A stretch of 64,000 nucleotides of DNA from Petroclostridium sp. X23 (lineage in GTDB: Bacteria; Bacillota; Clostridia; SK-Y3). A model generated the notes under the pieces. The model saw only the letters and a list, made by a program, of their open reading frames with translations. It ran no database searches and was not told where the DNA came from. Positions 8,845 to 17,849 of the stretch are shown here, piece after piece (position 1 is the stretch's first letter; every line of letters starts with the position of its first letter). Made by a program: the position numbers and the translations under genes. The stretch is from assembly GCF_030013905.1 (NCBI RefSeq), contig NZ_CP124862.1, positions 186,001 through 250,000 of the forward strand. Direction: 5' to 3'.

Positions 8845-9678
8845 ATGGTATCAAAAGATATTATAAAGTCAATTGAAGATAAGGCGCTTCAATTAAGAAG
8901 GAATATTGCAGATATGATTGGTGTTGGTAAGGTAGGCCATTTGGGAGGCTCTAGTTCATGTGCTGATATTGTGGCTGCACTATATTTTTACAAGATGAAA
9001 CATGATCCTCAGAACCCTAGTATGGCAGAGCGAGACAGGTTTTTGTTAAGTAAGGGTCATGCGGCGTTAGTACAATATGCAGCACTTGCCGAGGCCGGAT
9101 ATTTTCCAAAAGAAGAGCTTAAAAAGGTAAAAACACTTGGCGCAAAACTTCAGGGACATCCGGATATGACCAAAACACCGGGAATAGAAGCAAATACCGG
9201 GTCTCTTGGGCAAGGGTTATCCATCGCCAACGGGATGGCGCTAGGGCTGAAGCTAGATGGAGGTAACAATAAAGTATATGTTATTCTAGGTGATGGGGAA
9301 CTGGCAGAAGGACAAATCTGGGAAGCTGCAATGGCGGCAGCTAATTTTAAGATTGATAATTTGGTAGCCATCCTAGATAGAAACAGATTGCAGGCGACCG
9401 GTGCGATCACTGATAGATTTAATACAAATCCGATACCGGAAAAATGGGCAGCATTTGGTTGGAATGTTATTGCAATTGATGGACATGATATGGGCCAAAT
9501 TATTGAAGCACTGGATAAAGCTGATGAAATAAAAGGCAAACCTACGGTGATTATTGCTGAAACCGTAAAAGGGAAATGTTTTTCATTTGCAGAGAATAAT
9601 GCTGCGTTCCATAATGGTTCAATGACCGAAGAACAGTATAGTACCGCAATAAAAGATTTAGAAAAGTTAAAAGTGTGA
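8845..9678 (+). CDS. Transketolase-like protein, N-terminal (TPP-binding) subunit
   Basis: 277 residues corresponding to the first half of a transketolase. The thiamine diphosphate/metal motif is visible as GDGELAEG...LDRN at about residues 150-180, together with RDRFLLSKGHAA and GSLGQGLSIANG. ATG 8845 is used since AAGAAGGG is 6 nt upstream. Its partner follows 10 nt downstream. Split transketolases act in ordinary pentose phosphate metabolism and also in dedicated sugar pathways, such as apulose-4-phosphate transketolase AptAB. Linkage to TRAP transporters and GntR regulators suggests the latter kind of role here; the substrate is not known. Confidence 0.88.
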   Translation: MVSKDIIKSIEDKALQLRRNIADMIGVGKVGHLGGSSSCADIVAALYFYKMKHDPQNPSMAERDRFLLSKGHAALVQYAALAEAGYFPKEELKKVKTLGAKLQGHPDMTKTPGIEANTGSLGQGLSIANGMALGLKLDGGNNKVYVILGDGELAEGQIWEAAMAAANFKIDNLVAILDRNRLQATGAITDRFNTNPIPEKWAAFGWNVIAIDGHDMGQIIEALDKADEIKGKPTVIIAETVKGKCFSFAENNAAFHNGSMTEEQYSTAIKDLEKLKV

Positions 9679-9688
9679 GGTGAGAGAA

Positions 9689-10621
9689 ATGAGTACAAAA
9701 AGTCAAAGAGTAGCCTATGGTGAAACGTTGGTTGAACTTGGAAAAGAAAATAAAAACATTGTAGCTTTAGAAGCTGATTTAGGAAAATCAACAATGTCGT
9801 GTATGTTTGAAAGTGAATTTCCGGAAAGATATTTTGAAATGGGGATCGCTGAGCAAAATATGGCATCTACTGCAGCAGGACTATCACTAACAGGAAAAAT
9901 TCCTTTTATCAGTACGTTTGCAATATTTGCAATGGGAAGGGCCTATGACCAATTGAGACAGACTATCTCTATTGCAAAGCTGAATGTAAAAATATGCGGT
10001 TCAAGCTCAGGACTGTCTGACTTTGGAGATGGTTCTACACATCAGGCTATAGAGGATATGGCGGTGATGAGAGCAATACCCAACATGACTGTTCTGGTAC
10101 CGGTAGACGCAATAGAAACAAAAAAGATGGTTAAAGCAATGGCAAGCTATCCGGGACCTGTGTATATTAGAATAAATAGAAATGATCTACCATTGTATAC
10201 TGATGAAGCACAAACGTATGAAATCGGTAAATTATATCAAATTAAAGATGGAAAAGATGTTGTCATCTTTGCAAATGGCGTAATGGTTTCAAAAGCGATG
10301 GAAGCGGCAGAACAGCTTGAAAAAGAAGGCGTATCGGCAAAAGTGGTCAATGTAAGTACCATTAAGCCTTTAGATCAGGATGGTATTATTGAACTGTCAA
10401 AAGGATGCAAAGCTGTGGTTACAGCAGAAGAACACTCTATTATAGGTGGTCTGGGTAGTGCGATCGCAGAAGCGTTAAGAGGAACTGCTATACCTATTGA
10501 ATTTGTGGGTGTGAAAGATTGTTTTGGAACTTCGGCGTCAAATTATGACGAATTGCTTGAATGTTATGGTTTGACTTCAGCAGCGATTGTTGATGCGGTT
10601 GAAAGTATGCTTAAGAAATAA
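9689..10621 (+). CDS. Transketolase-like protein, C-terminal subunit
   Basis: 310 residues matching the pyrimidine-binding and C-terminal domains of transketolase. The catalytic Glu region is GIAEQNMASTAAGLS, and STHQAIEDMAVMRAIPNMTV carries a conserved His. ATG 9689 follows GAGGTGAG, while the longer reading starts at GTG 9680 with no proper site. It forms a heteromer with the preceding subunit. A second split pair at 27288-29054 shares this layout but is clearly divergent, so the two pairs probably have different sugar substrates. Confidence 0.88.
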   Translation: MSTKSQRVAYGETLVELGKENKNIVALEADLGKSTMSCMFESEFPERYFEMGIAEQNMASTAAGLSLTGKIPFISTFAIFAMGRAYDQLRQTISIAKLNVKICGSSSGLSDFGDGSTHQAIEDMAVMRAIPNMTVLVPVDAIETKKMVKAMASYPGPVYIRINRNDLPLYTDEAQTYEIGKLYQIKDGKDVVIFANGVMVSKAMEAAEQLEKEGVSAKVVNVSTIKPLDQDGIIELSKGCKAVVTAEEHSIIGGLGSAIAEALRGTAIPIEFVGVKDCFGTSASNYDELLECYGLTSAAIVDAVESMLKK

Positions 10622-10741
10622 AAATATGTCAGAAGCATTATTGGAAAGAAGAAAAATATACGAGTTTTAATATGAACAGAAGTCTATTCTAACAATTATA
10701 CATTGGTATGTGATTAACTTTGGATGGGTGAGAATATTAGT

Positions 10742-11437
10742 ATGAAGCCAATTAGAAAAAGTAATATAAGTCAGCAGGTTTTTGAACGTATAAGAAATGA
10801 AATCATTAGAGGCATATGGAAACCCGGCGAAAAAATTCCTTCAGAAAATGAGTTGGCAAATATTCTGAATGTCAGTCGTATTTCAGTTAGGGCTGCATTG
10901 CAGAAATTGACCACTTTAGGCTTGCTTGAAGCAAAACAAGGAGAAGGGACATATGTAAAAGAGCTGGATTCATCTAATTATATGAACTCCTTAATGCCTG
11001 TCATGGCTCTAAATGGCGAGCGTTCTATGCTGATGATGGAGTTTAGAAGATCAATAGAGATAGAAACAGCGGGACTCGCAGCAGACAAAGCAACAGATGA
11101 AGATATTAATAATCTAGAGAAAATATACAAGAAGATGGAATTGTATAAGGATGACCGTGCTCCTTTTCTTATTGAAGATTTGAATTTTCATCTTGCAATA
11201 GCACAAATGTCAAGAAATCCATTTATAGTACAAGTTTTCCATGTGGTAAAAGATATCTTAGGTGCGGCTGTCGTTGATATAAACCGGCATCAAGGTCAAT
11301 CTCGCGGTTTGTATTACCATAAAAAAATTCTAGATGCACTTAGAACGAGAGACAGCAATCTTACAAAAAAAATTATGGAAGAACATATTTTGGATTCGAT
11401 ACAATCTTTAAAGAACTCTCTAGAGAATCAAAAATGA
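10742..11437 (+). CDS. FadR-subfamily GntR transcriptional regulator (paralogue 1)
   Basis: 231 residues: N-terminal winged helix (QQVFERIRNEII, IPSENELANILNVSRISVR, wing GEGTYVKEL) and a helical FCD effector domain with candidate metal ligands in EDLNFHLAI, HKKILDAL and EEHILDS. Such proteins sense organic or sugar acids. About three quarters of residues match the regulator at 16965 by eye, and the recognition helices are almost the same. ATG 10742 is chosen because the paralogue begins at the equivalent MKPI. It likely controls the flanking transketolase and ADH-TRAP operons through TGTAATACA sites. Confidence 0.87.
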   Translation: MKPIRKSNISQQVFERIRNEIIRGIWKPGEKIPSENELANILNVSRISVRAALQKLTTLGLLEAKQGEGTYVKELDSSNYMNSLMPVMALNGERSMLMMEFRRSIEIETAGLAADKATDEDINNLEKIYKKMELYKDDRAPFLIEDLNFHLAIAQMSRNPFIVQVFHVVKDILGAAVVDINRHQGQSRGLYYHKKILDALRTRDSNLTKKIMEEHILDSIQSLKNSLENQK

Positions 11438-11444
11438 AGTTAGA

Positions 11445-11486
11445 CAAATATTTTATTGGTTTTATATAAAACCAATAAAATATTTG
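11445..11486. terminator. Bidirectional-looking hairpin after GntR paralogue 1
   Basis: A perfect 19-bp inverted repeat (11445-11463 against 11468-11486) with a 4-nt loop ATAT and A/T-rich flanks. It separates the regulator gene from the promoter of the ADH-TRAP operon and probably terminates the former. Confidence 0.8.
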
Positions 11487-11493
11487 AATTATA

Positions 11494-11539
11494 TTGACAT
11501 GTAACTGTTAATAATATATAATAACAGTTGTAATACAAC
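11494..11539 (+). promoter_or_regulatory. Promoter with TGTAATACA operator, ADH-TRAP1 operon
   Basis: TTGACA 11494-11499, 17-bp spacer, TATAAT 11517-11522. The 13-bp palindrome GTTGTAATACAAC occupies 11527-11539, its TGTAATACA core starting 6 nt after the -10, exactly as at 8602-8658. This is the best operator match in the window. It should be bound by the neighbouring FadR-type regulator. Confidence 0.8.
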
Positions 11540-11638
11540 ATACATAATATCACTAATGTTTTTATTCTTTTACTTTATCAATTTATAATTTTCTATTCTA
11601 TTTTCACTAAGTATCACTAATATTAAGGGGGAGTATCT

Positions 11639-12682
11639 ATGATGAAAGCGGTAGTAAAATATGACAATGTGGATGGTGCAACCGAGTTGAGGGAAGTTCC
11701 CATTCCTGAAATAGGACCAAATGATGTGCTCGTAAAAGTTGCCTATATTGGGATTTGTGGAAGTGACCCACATATGCATCATAACAAAGTAACGTATAAA
11801 GTGAATGTTCCGTTAATTCTCGGACATGAATTTTCGGGTACTATCGAAAAGATTGGTGAAAACGTTCAAGGGTATAAAGTAGGAGACAGAGTAACGGCGG
11901 AAACGCATGCGGATTACTGCGGAGAATGCATCTTGTGCCGTACAAATAATTATCACGTTTGCCGTGAAAGAAAAGGTTATGGATTCCATACCGATGGTGC
12001 ATTTGCAAAATATGTAAAAGTTCCCAGTAGAATCTTACACCGTGTACCTGATAATGTAAGTCTTAAGGAAGCATCACTTACAGAGCCGCTGTGCGTGGCC
12101 TACAGCTCGTTGGTAAAACATTCAAAAATCAAGCCGGGCGATTTAGTAGTTATTATTGGTCCTGGTCCGATTGGATTGCTTTGTACTAAGATCGCAAGTA
12201 TTGTTGGTGCTTCAGATATCATCGTCATTGGTACTGATGGTGATGAAGGAAGGTTGGAGTTGGCTAAGAAGCTTGGTGCAACCGTTACCATCAATAGTTC
12301 AAAAGAAGATCCTATCCCTGTTATTAAAGGGATGAGAGATGGCTATGGAGCCGATCTCGTAGTAGATACAGCCGGATTCTCTCCTACATTTAAATTAGCC
12401 GTGGATGTTGTGAAACCATGCGGTGAAATTAATAAAATAGGTTGGGGTCCCAAACCGGTTGATTTTTCATTAGACCCATTGATAACCAAAGCTGTAACGG
12501 TAAACTTTACATTCAGTCATAACTGGGATGTGTGGGAGCAATGTCTTGTTTTGATGAGTCAAAAAGCTGTGGATCTTAATGATTTTATCACTCATGAACT
12601 GCCGTTGGATAAATGGCATGAAGGGTTTGAATTGATTGAGTCGAAGGAAGGGCTTAAAATTGTATTGACACCTATTGATTAA
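11639..12682 (+). CDS. Zinc-dependent alcohol (polyol/sugar) dehydrogenase, MDR family
   Basis: 347 residues. The catalytic zinc site is CGSDPHMH...GHEFSG, and the structural zinc loop has cysteines in CGECILCRTNNYHVC. The Rossmann motif is VVIIGPGPIGLL at about residues 170-180. This pattern fits sorbitol, threonine or sugar-phosphate dehydrogenases that oxidise a secondary alcohol with NAD(P)+. AAGGGGGAG lies 6 nt before ATG 11639. It is the first gene of the operator-controlled operon and sits 79 bp ahead of dctQ, so it probably oxidises the sugar acid or polyol brought in by the TRAP transporter. Confidence 0.87.
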   Translation: MMKAVVKYDNVDGATELREVPIPEIGPNDVLVKVAYIGICGSDPHMHHNKVTYKVNVPLILGHEFSGTIEKIGENVQGYKVGDRVTAETHADYCGECILCRTNNYHVCRERKGYGFHTDGAFAKYVKVPSRILHRVPDNVSLKEASLTEPLCVAYSSLVKHSKIKPGDLVVIIGPGPIGLLCTKIASIVGASDIIVIGTDGDEGRLELAKKLGATVTINSSKEDPIPVIKGMRDGYGADLVVDTAGFSPTFKLAVDVVKPCGEINKIGWGPKPVDFSLDPLITKAVTVNFTFSHNWDVWEQCLVLMSQKAVDLNDFITHELPLDKWHEGFELIESKEGLKIVLTPID

Positions 12683-12761
12683 CTAATAATTATTATCCGC
12701 ATGCCAATTTTGATATCCATAACATAAGTACTAATATATAGATAAAAAAGGAGGTCATTTC

Positions 12762-13271
12762 ATGAAGAAAAGTGAAGGTAGCTTCGATAAGCTATATAAA
12801 GGGTTGGAAAAAACCGCAGTATTTACAACCTGCTTAATGCTTTCGGCAATGGTTGTGGTAGTTTTTATGAATGTCATATTCCGTTACTTTTTAAATGCAT
12901 CCATCGCATGGACGGAGGAAGTCTCAAGATTTATGTTTATCTGGCTAGTGTTTTTAGGTGCGAATCTGGCATATATCAAAGACGAACATTTGGGGCTGGA
13001 TGTATTGATTAATGCTGTTCCGAAACCTGTAGCCAAGTTGATACAGATCGTAGCAGATATTCTGGTGTTGTATGGAATCTTTTTGGTGATCAAAGGCGGA
13101 TACAATATTATGATGTCCAGTTGGGATTGGAAGTCTCCGGCGATTGCACTGCCCTATGCATATGTTTATATGATTGTACCTATATCCGGAACTGTGTTTT
13201 TCCTTCAAGCAGCGTTTAAATTGATCAAGCATATCAAATTTTTATTCAGTAAGGAGGAAGCCACATGTTAA
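12762..13271 (+). CDS. dctQ: TRAP transporter small membrane subunit DctQ (copy 1)
   Basis: 169 residues with four hydrophobic helices. It has the DctQ-family segment WTEEVSRFMFIWLVFLGA, about residues 45-62. It partners with DctM and the extracytoplasmic binding protein to import an organic acid using an ion gradient. The ribosome site AAGGAGG is 8 nt before ATG 12762. It overlaps dctM by 7 bp. The protein is identical to the copy at 18201-18710, and the DNA differs only at the fifth codon as far as I can read. Confidence 0.92.
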   Translation: MKKSEGSFDKLYKGLEKTAVFTTCLMLSAMVVVVFMNVIFRYFLNASIAWTEEVSRFMFIWLVFLGANLAYIKDEHLGLDVLINAVPKPVAKLIQIVADILVLYGIFLVIKGGYNIMMSSWDWKSPAIALPYAYVYMIVPISGTVFFLQAAFKLIKHIKFLFSKEEATC

Positions 13272-14331
13272 TAGCATTTCTAGTTGCTTTATTCGGTTTT
13301 ATTTTACTTAATGTACCTATTGCGTTCAGTCTTATTCTGACGACGGTAGTGTTAATGATGTTCATGGACAGCGTTTCTGCTGAAATTATTACCCAAAGTA
13401 TTGTAAGAGGTATTGACAGCTTTGCGTTGATGGCTATTCCGTTTTTCGTGCTGGCAGGAGAAATTATGAATGTGGGAGGAATATCCAAGCGGATCGTATT
13501 TTTCGCCAAGGCCCTTGTGGGACATGTCACAGGTGGTTTGGGCTATGTAACCGTTTTGGCAAGTATGCTGTTTGCCGGTGTATCCGGTTCTGCCATCGCA
13601 GATACAACCGCCATTGGGTCTATATTACTTCCGATCATGGAACAGGAAGGATATGACAAGAAAAAAAGTACTGCATTAATTGTTTCGGCAGGAACCATCG
13701 GTCCCATTATACCCCCAAGTATTCCGATGATTATCTTTGGTGTTATCGGTGGGGTATCCATTGTTAAGCTGTTTCTGGGTGGCATTATCCCTGGTGTGTT
13801 AATAGGGTTAGGGCTTATGGTGGTATGGTATTTCCATGCTAAGAAAAAAGGATATAGATCTGACCACAAATCCTCCATGAAGGAAGTATGGGCGAGTACA
13901 AAAAACGCTTTTTGGGCGATTCTTTTACCGGTCATTATCATGGGAGGAATCCTATCAGGAGTATTCACTCCGACAGAGGCAGCCGTAGTTGCAGTAGTAT
14001 ATGCTCTGTTTGTAGGATTTTTCGGATACAAAGAATTAAAACTACATCATTTACCTGAGATTTTGATTACCTCATCAAAAAGTACGGCAGTGGTTATGCT
14101 GGTTTGCGGTGCTGCCACTGCGGCAGGATATATGATTACGACAGCCCAGGTACCTCAGTTGCTGGCACATACATTGCTGTCCATATCCGATAATATAATG
14201 ATCGTCATGCTTTTAATCAACATCTTGCTGCTGTTGGTAGGGTGTGTAATGGATTTGACTCCGGCTTTGCTGATTATGGGGCCTATCTTATTGCCTATCG
14301 TTGTCGATTTCGGCCTGGATCCGATATATTT
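12777..14331 (+). repeat. Near-identical direct repeat A1 (dctQ-dctM, copy 1)
   Basis: About 1,555 bp that reads identically to 18216-19770, offset 5,439 bp in the same orientation. It begins one base after the single GAA/GAG difference in codon 5 of dctQ. It ends inside dctM, beyond which about 13 differences occur in the last 212 bp. Sharp edges inside genes are the mark of a conversion tract rather than of a fresh segmental duplication. Confidence 0.9.
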
Positions 14332-14542
14332 CGGGGTGGTCATGGTAGTAAATCTTTGTATAGGACTGATTACGCCTCCGGTAGGAAACGTACTGTTTGT
14401 AGGATGCGGATTATCAAAATTATCCATGAAGGATTTGACACCGCCGGTATTGGGATTCATTGCTGTGATGGTAGCGGTACTAATGCTGATCACGTATGTA
14501 CCGGATCTTATTACTTTCATTCCTTATGCTGTAAGTAAATAA
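13265..14542 (+). CDS. dctM: TRAP transporter large permease DctM (copy 1)
   Basis: 425 residues and around a dozen hydrophobic segments, as expected of the ion-coupled DctM subunit. Family features include GGLGYVTVLASMLFAGVSGS, GTIGPIIPPSIPMI and GLITPPVGNVLFV. The coding sequence starts within the end of dctQ. The protein differs from the copy at 18704 only in the last 25 residues or so (MVAVLMLI against MISVLLLI, and a final Lys against Gln). An SDR gene follows 20 nt downstream instead of dctP. Confidence 0.93.
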   Translation: MLIAFLVALFGFILLNVPIAFSLILTTVVLMMFMDSVSAEIITQSIVRGIDSFALMAIPFFVLAGEIMNVGGISKRIVFFAKALVGHVTGGLGYVTVLASMLFAGVSGSAIADTTAIGSILLPIMEQEGYDKKKSTALIVSAGTIGPIIPPSIPMIIFGVIGGVSIVKLFLGGIIPGVLIGLGLMVVWYFHAKKKGYRSDHKSSMKEVWASTKNAFWAILLPVIIMGGILSGVFTPTEAAVVAVVYALFVGFFGYKELKLHHLPEILITSSKSTAVVMLVCGAATAAGYMITTAQVPQLLAHTLLSISDNIMIVMLLINILLLLVGCVMDLTPALLIMGPILLPIVVDFGLDPIYFGVVMVVNLCIGLITPPVGNVLFVGCGLSKLSMKDLTPPVLGFIAVMVAVLMLITYVPDLITFIPYAVSK

Positions 14543-14562
14543 TCTACTAGGAAGGCGATAAA

Positions 14563-15342
14563 ATGAAAAATTTAGAAGGAAAAATCGCAATTGTGACAGG
14601 CGGAGCCAAAGGTTTAGGCAAAGCAATGGCTAAGAGGTTGTTGGAAGAAGGAGTAACTGTAGTTATTGCTGATATTCTTGAGGATGAAATGAAAAATACA
14701 GTTGAAGAATTTAAATCTCAGGGATATGAAGCTGATTATTTTTTAGTTAATTTAGAGAGTGTCCAACAAATAAGCAATATGATGGACTATGTTGTAAAAA
14801 AATACGGAACATTAGATATTTTGGTAAACAATGCGGGTATTCAAATTAGAAAATGGGCTGTAGATTTCGAAGAAGCGGAATGGGATAAATTAATGGGAAT
14901 TAATCTAAAAGCACTTTATTTCGCTTCTACTGCAGCTGCAAAGGTGATGATTCCAAAGGGAAAAGGAGTTATTGTATGTATTTCATCCGCAAACTCAACG
15001 GAGTATACAAGCAAGAGGTCCTTGTACAATATCTCAAAAGCGGCAGTAAATGGATTGGTAGGAACACTAGGTGTCGAATGGGCAAGATTTGGTATCAGAA
15101 TTAACGCCGTAGCTCCTGGATATGTTGCTACTGATATGGTAAAACAAGGAATCACAGAAGGAATTATCAATATTGATGAGATATTGACCATCGTACCTGG
15201 CAAAAGACTTCTGGAAACTGAAGAAATAGCAAATGCGGTTTGTTTCTTAGCGTCAGATGATTCAAGCGGAATGGTAGGGCAAACATTATTTGTAGATGGT
15301 GGCTGGAGTAAAAACGGACTGCCTGAAAAGAAAGATTTATGA
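14563..15342 (+). CDS. Short-chain dehydrogenase/reductase, sugar-acid type
   Basis: 259-residue classical SDR. The NAD(P) motif is TGGAKGLGKA, followed by NNAG and the catalytic S-Y-K set (ISSANS, then LYNISK). The C-terminal VDGGW is typical. Best general fit is the gluconate 5-dehydrogenase/KduD-like group, which reduces or oxidises keto sugar acids, but specificity cannot be read. It sits between dctM and dctP of TRAP copy 1, where copy 2 has nothing, so it was either inserted here or lost there. Confidence 0.87.
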   Translation: MKNLEGKIAIVTGGAKGLGKAMAKRLLEEGVTVVIADILEDEMKNTVEEFKSQGYEADYFLVNLESVQQISNMMDYVVKKYGTLDILVNNAGIQIRKWAVDFEEAEWDKLMGINLKALYFASTAAAKVMIPKGKGVIVCISSANSTEYTSKRSLYNISKAAVNGLVGTLGVEWARFGIRINAVAPGYVATDMVKQGITEGIINIDEILTIVPGKRLLETEEIANAVCFLASDDSSGMVGQTLFVDGGWSKNGLPEKKDL

Positions 15343-15364
15343 AGTAATATAATGAAGATGGTAT

Positions 15365-15457
15365 ATGACACCTGATGAATTTATTACCTATGGTCCGGTA
15401 AACAGAACAGCAACACAATTTATTGAAAGTGGTTGGAATCTGCTAATCAAATATTAA
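15365..15457 (+). other. Short possible gene remnant downstream of SDR
   Basis: A 30-codon frame (MTPDEFITYGPVNR at its start) reads with protein-like composition but has only a weak ribosome site and a stop just upstream in frame. It lies in the 259-nt gap between the SDR and dctP. It may be the tail of a gene lost when this region was rearranged, or chance. The rest of the gap shows no promoter matching the operator series. Confidence 0.25.
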
Positions 15458-15601
15458 TATTGTTAAATAGATCCAGGGCAATTGGAAAATGGGCAGCCAC
15501 ATAGAGAAAATAATTAAGAATTTCAGGCTGAAAAGCCATGAAATATAATGGGTGCAGACTTTGTATCTATTAAAAACAAAATTTTAAGGAGGAACTCATT
15601 T

Positions 15602-16687
15602 ATGAAGAAAAAAGTAGTTAGTCTGGTATTAGTATCAATGATGACCGCATCCTTGTTTACAGGTTGCTTGTCTTCCAAGCAGGCACCGGCCACTAAGGAA
15701 GAACCGAAGCAAGAGGCAAAACAGGAAGCAAAACAAGAACAAAAGGCAGAAGTGAAAAAGGACGCTAAGATCATCAAAATCAGCAATGGTATCAATGAGC
15801 AGCATCCTGCGTATCTTGGCAGTAAGGAATTTGAAAGAATAGTGGAAGAAAAGACAGATGGCAGATATGACATACAAGTATACGCGAATGCCCAGTTGGG
15901 TGATGATGTAAAGGCAACGCAGGATGTAAAGATGGGTACATTGGAAATGGTGGTAACATCCGCTTCTCCATTAACCGGTATGGCTAAGGAATTCATGGTA
16001 TTTGACCTTCCGTTTATCGTACCGAATACAAAAGCTGCCGATGCGATCTTTGATGGTCCTGTAGGTAAGAAAATCGGAGATACTCTGGACTCAAAAGGAA
16101 TACACTTGCTGGCATATTATGAAAATGGATTCAGAAACTTGACCAACAGTGCAAAAGAAGTAAAAAGCCCTGAAGATGTAAAAGGGTTAAAAATCAGAAC
16201 GATGGAAAATCCTATTCACTTAGCAGCATGGAAAGCGATGGGAGCAAACCCGACTCCAATGCCGTTTAGCGAAGTGTTTACCGCTATGCAGCAGCATACA
16301 ATTGATGGACAGGAAAACCCGGTTCCTACTATCAACTTAAATAAATTCTATGAAGTACAGAAGTATATGACTATGACAGGTCATGTATATGGACCTCATA
16401 TCATGCTGATCAGCGGAAAGCTTTGGGAATCTCTTTCCGATGAAGACAAAAAAATCTTTGAAGAAGCAGCGCAGGAATCTGCTAAGCTTAACAGAGCAAA
16501 GAACAGAGAAATGTCCGAGAGCATGGTTGCTGACTTGAAAGCAGCAGGTATGACCGTTACTGAATTAACACCGGAGCAACAAAAAGCATTCCAGGATGCC
16601 GTTCAGCCGGTATATACACAATTTGAAAATGAAATCGGTAAAGAACTTATTGCAGAATTCAAAGCTGCTATAGAAGCTGCGAAATAA
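15602..16687 (+). CDS. dctP: TRAP transporter substrate-binding lipoprotein DctP (copy 1)
   Basis: 361 residues. A signal peptide ends in a lipobox (LFTGCLSS), followed by a Lys/Glu/Gln-rich linker and the DctP-family binding domain. The conserved carboxylate-binding Arg is in GLKIRTMENP. It captures the ligand outside the membrane for DctQM. ATG 15602 follows AAGGAGG, and the longer reading from 15548 would bury the signal peptide. The core is DNA-identical to the copy at 20078; only the signal peptide (VSMMTAS against ASLMTMS) and the final third-position changes differ. Confidence 0.92.
   Translation: MKKKVVSLVLVSMMTASLFTGCLSSKQAPATKEEPKQEAKQEAKQEQKAEVKKDAKIIKISNGINEQHPAYLGSKEFERIVEEKTDGRYDIQVYANAQLGDDVKATQDVKMGTLEMVVTSASPLTGMAKEFMVFDLPFIVPNTKAADAIFDGPVGKKIGDTLDSKGIHLLAYYENGFRNLTNSAKEVKSPEDVKGLKIRTMENPIHLAAWKAMGANPTPMPFSEVFTAMQQHTIDGQENPVPTINLNKFYEVQKYMTMTGHVYGPHIMLISGKLWESLSDEDKKIFEEAAQESAKLNRAKNREMSESMVADLKAAGMTVTELTPEQQKAFQDAVQPVYTQFENEIGKELIAEFKAAIEAAK
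15650..16575 (+). repeat. Near-identical direct repeat B1 (dctP, copy 1)
   Basis: About 926 bp that reads identically to 20126-21051, offset 4,476 bp. Five differences occur in the 48 bp before it and about four silent ones in the 112 bp after it. Together with repeat A1 it flanks the SDR insertion. Confidence 0.88.
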
Positions 16688-16710
16688 TAGTCTTGATAAC
16701 TTGATTTTTA

Positions 16711-16752
16711 TATACTAACCAACCGCAACATGCGGTTGGTTAGTATATTTTG
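16711..16752 (+). terminator. Rho-independent terminator after TRAP1 dctP
   Basis: A 17-bp perfect stem (16711-16727 against 16731-16747, GC core AACCAACCGCA) with a 3-nt loop and a trailing ATTTTG. It ends the ADH-TRAP1-SDR operon. Confidence 0.88.
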
Positions 16753-16890
16753 TTAGACAAACACTTGAATAATCTGTGAGTATAACATATAATACTATTT
16801 GAAATGGCGAACACTTATTCAATGATTAAGGAAGAAACGTTATTGTAATGTATATAGAACTTTAAAATAGTAATATGAATTATCGCCGAG

Positions 16891-16935
16891 GGAGTTGTCT
16901 TTTCGTAAACAGCGGACACGGGGAACTGTTCTTTA
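16891..16935. repeat. Possible REP-type palindromic remnant
   Basis: The stretch reads, on the minus strand, GAACAGTTCCCCGTGTCCGC. It resembles the GGGACxGTTCCCCxTGTCC ends associated in Firmicutes with REP-associated tyrosine transposases. No transposase is nearby and only one copy is seen, so this is a tentative identification from memory of such ends. Confidence 0.3.
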
Positions 16936-16964
16936 ATAGAATTCGGAATGGGATGAAAAAGGGT

Positions 16965-17666
16965 ATGAAACCAATAAAAAAAAGTAATATAAGCCAACAA
17001 GTTTTTGAAAGGATAAGGGATCAGATTATAAAAGGTGTGTGGAAGCCGGGCGAAAAAATTCCGTCGGAAAATGAGTTATCAAGTATTCTGGATGTCAGTC
17101 GTATTTCAATCAGGGCTGCATTGCAGAAGCTGATTACTTTAGGGTTGCTTGAGGCAAGACAAGGAGAAGGGACATACGTTAAAGAATTAGACCCGGCTAT
17201 TTATATGAATTCTTTAATACCGATCATGGCATTAAATGGTAAGCAATCTATTCTAATGATGGAGTTCAGGCAGGCAATAGAGATAGAAACAGCTGGATTA
17301 GCAGCCGATAAGGCAACAGATGAAGATATTGAAAAGCTTGAAAAGATATATAAAAAAATGGAGCTATATAAAGATGATGGAGAGCCGTTCTGTAATGAAG
17401 ATTTGAATTTTCATGTTGCGTTAGCAGAAATGACAGGAAATCCTTTTATTATACAGGTTTTTTATATTATAAAAGATATATTCGGTGCGACGATTGTTGA
17501 TATCTATTGCCATCGAGGCGAGTTTCACGGTTTGTATTATCATAAGAAAATTTTAGAGGCGATCAAAAAGAAGGATCGCAATCTGACTAGGGAAATTATG
17601 GAAGAACATATTCTGGATTCCATTGAGTCGTTAATGAATAGTGAAAAAAATAGCAAAGTGAATTAA
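16965..17666 (+). CDS. FadR-subfamily GntR transcriptional regulator (paralogue 2)
   Basis: 233 residues with the same winged-helix (LDVSRISIRAALQKL) and FCD layout as the regulator at 10742. The recognition helix differs only conservatively, so both should see the same operator. Candidate FCD metal ligands are in NEDLNFHVAL, YHKKILEAI and EEHILDSI. ATG 16965 aligns with the paralogue start. A 90-bp longer reading from 16875 runs through the REP-like sequence and is unlikely. It precedes TRAP copy 2 by 534 bp. Protein divergence of about one quarter contrasts with the near-identity of the linked TRAP genes. Confidence 0.86.
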   Translation: MKPIKKSNISQQVFERIRDQIIKGVWKPGEKIPSENELSSILDVSRISIRAALQKLITLGLLEARQGEGTYVKELDPAIYMNSLIPIMALNGKQSILMMEFRQAIEIETAGLAADKATDEDIEKLEKIYKKMELYKDDGEPFCNEDLNFHVALAEMTGNPFIIQVFYIIKDIFGATIVDIYCHRGEFHGLYYHKKILEAIKKKDRNLTREIMEEHILDSIESLMNSEKNSKVN

Positions 17667-17849
17667 AATGCAAAAAATAATTGAGAAATGGTGCTGTAAT
17701 AGAGAAAGTCGAAGATGCGACGGTCTCTTTTTTATGTTATGGTAAGCGAAACATTATCACAATGATTTGTTACGTGTAATGATGTTATTATTGAAATAAT
17801 ATATAGCGGATGAAAGTGGTGCATAATATCAAGAGGTTTAATAATCAAC

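Noticed and set aside
9150..9866. 238-codon minus-strand open frame
   Set aside because: It spans the junction of two clear transketolase subunits on the other strand and has no start signal.
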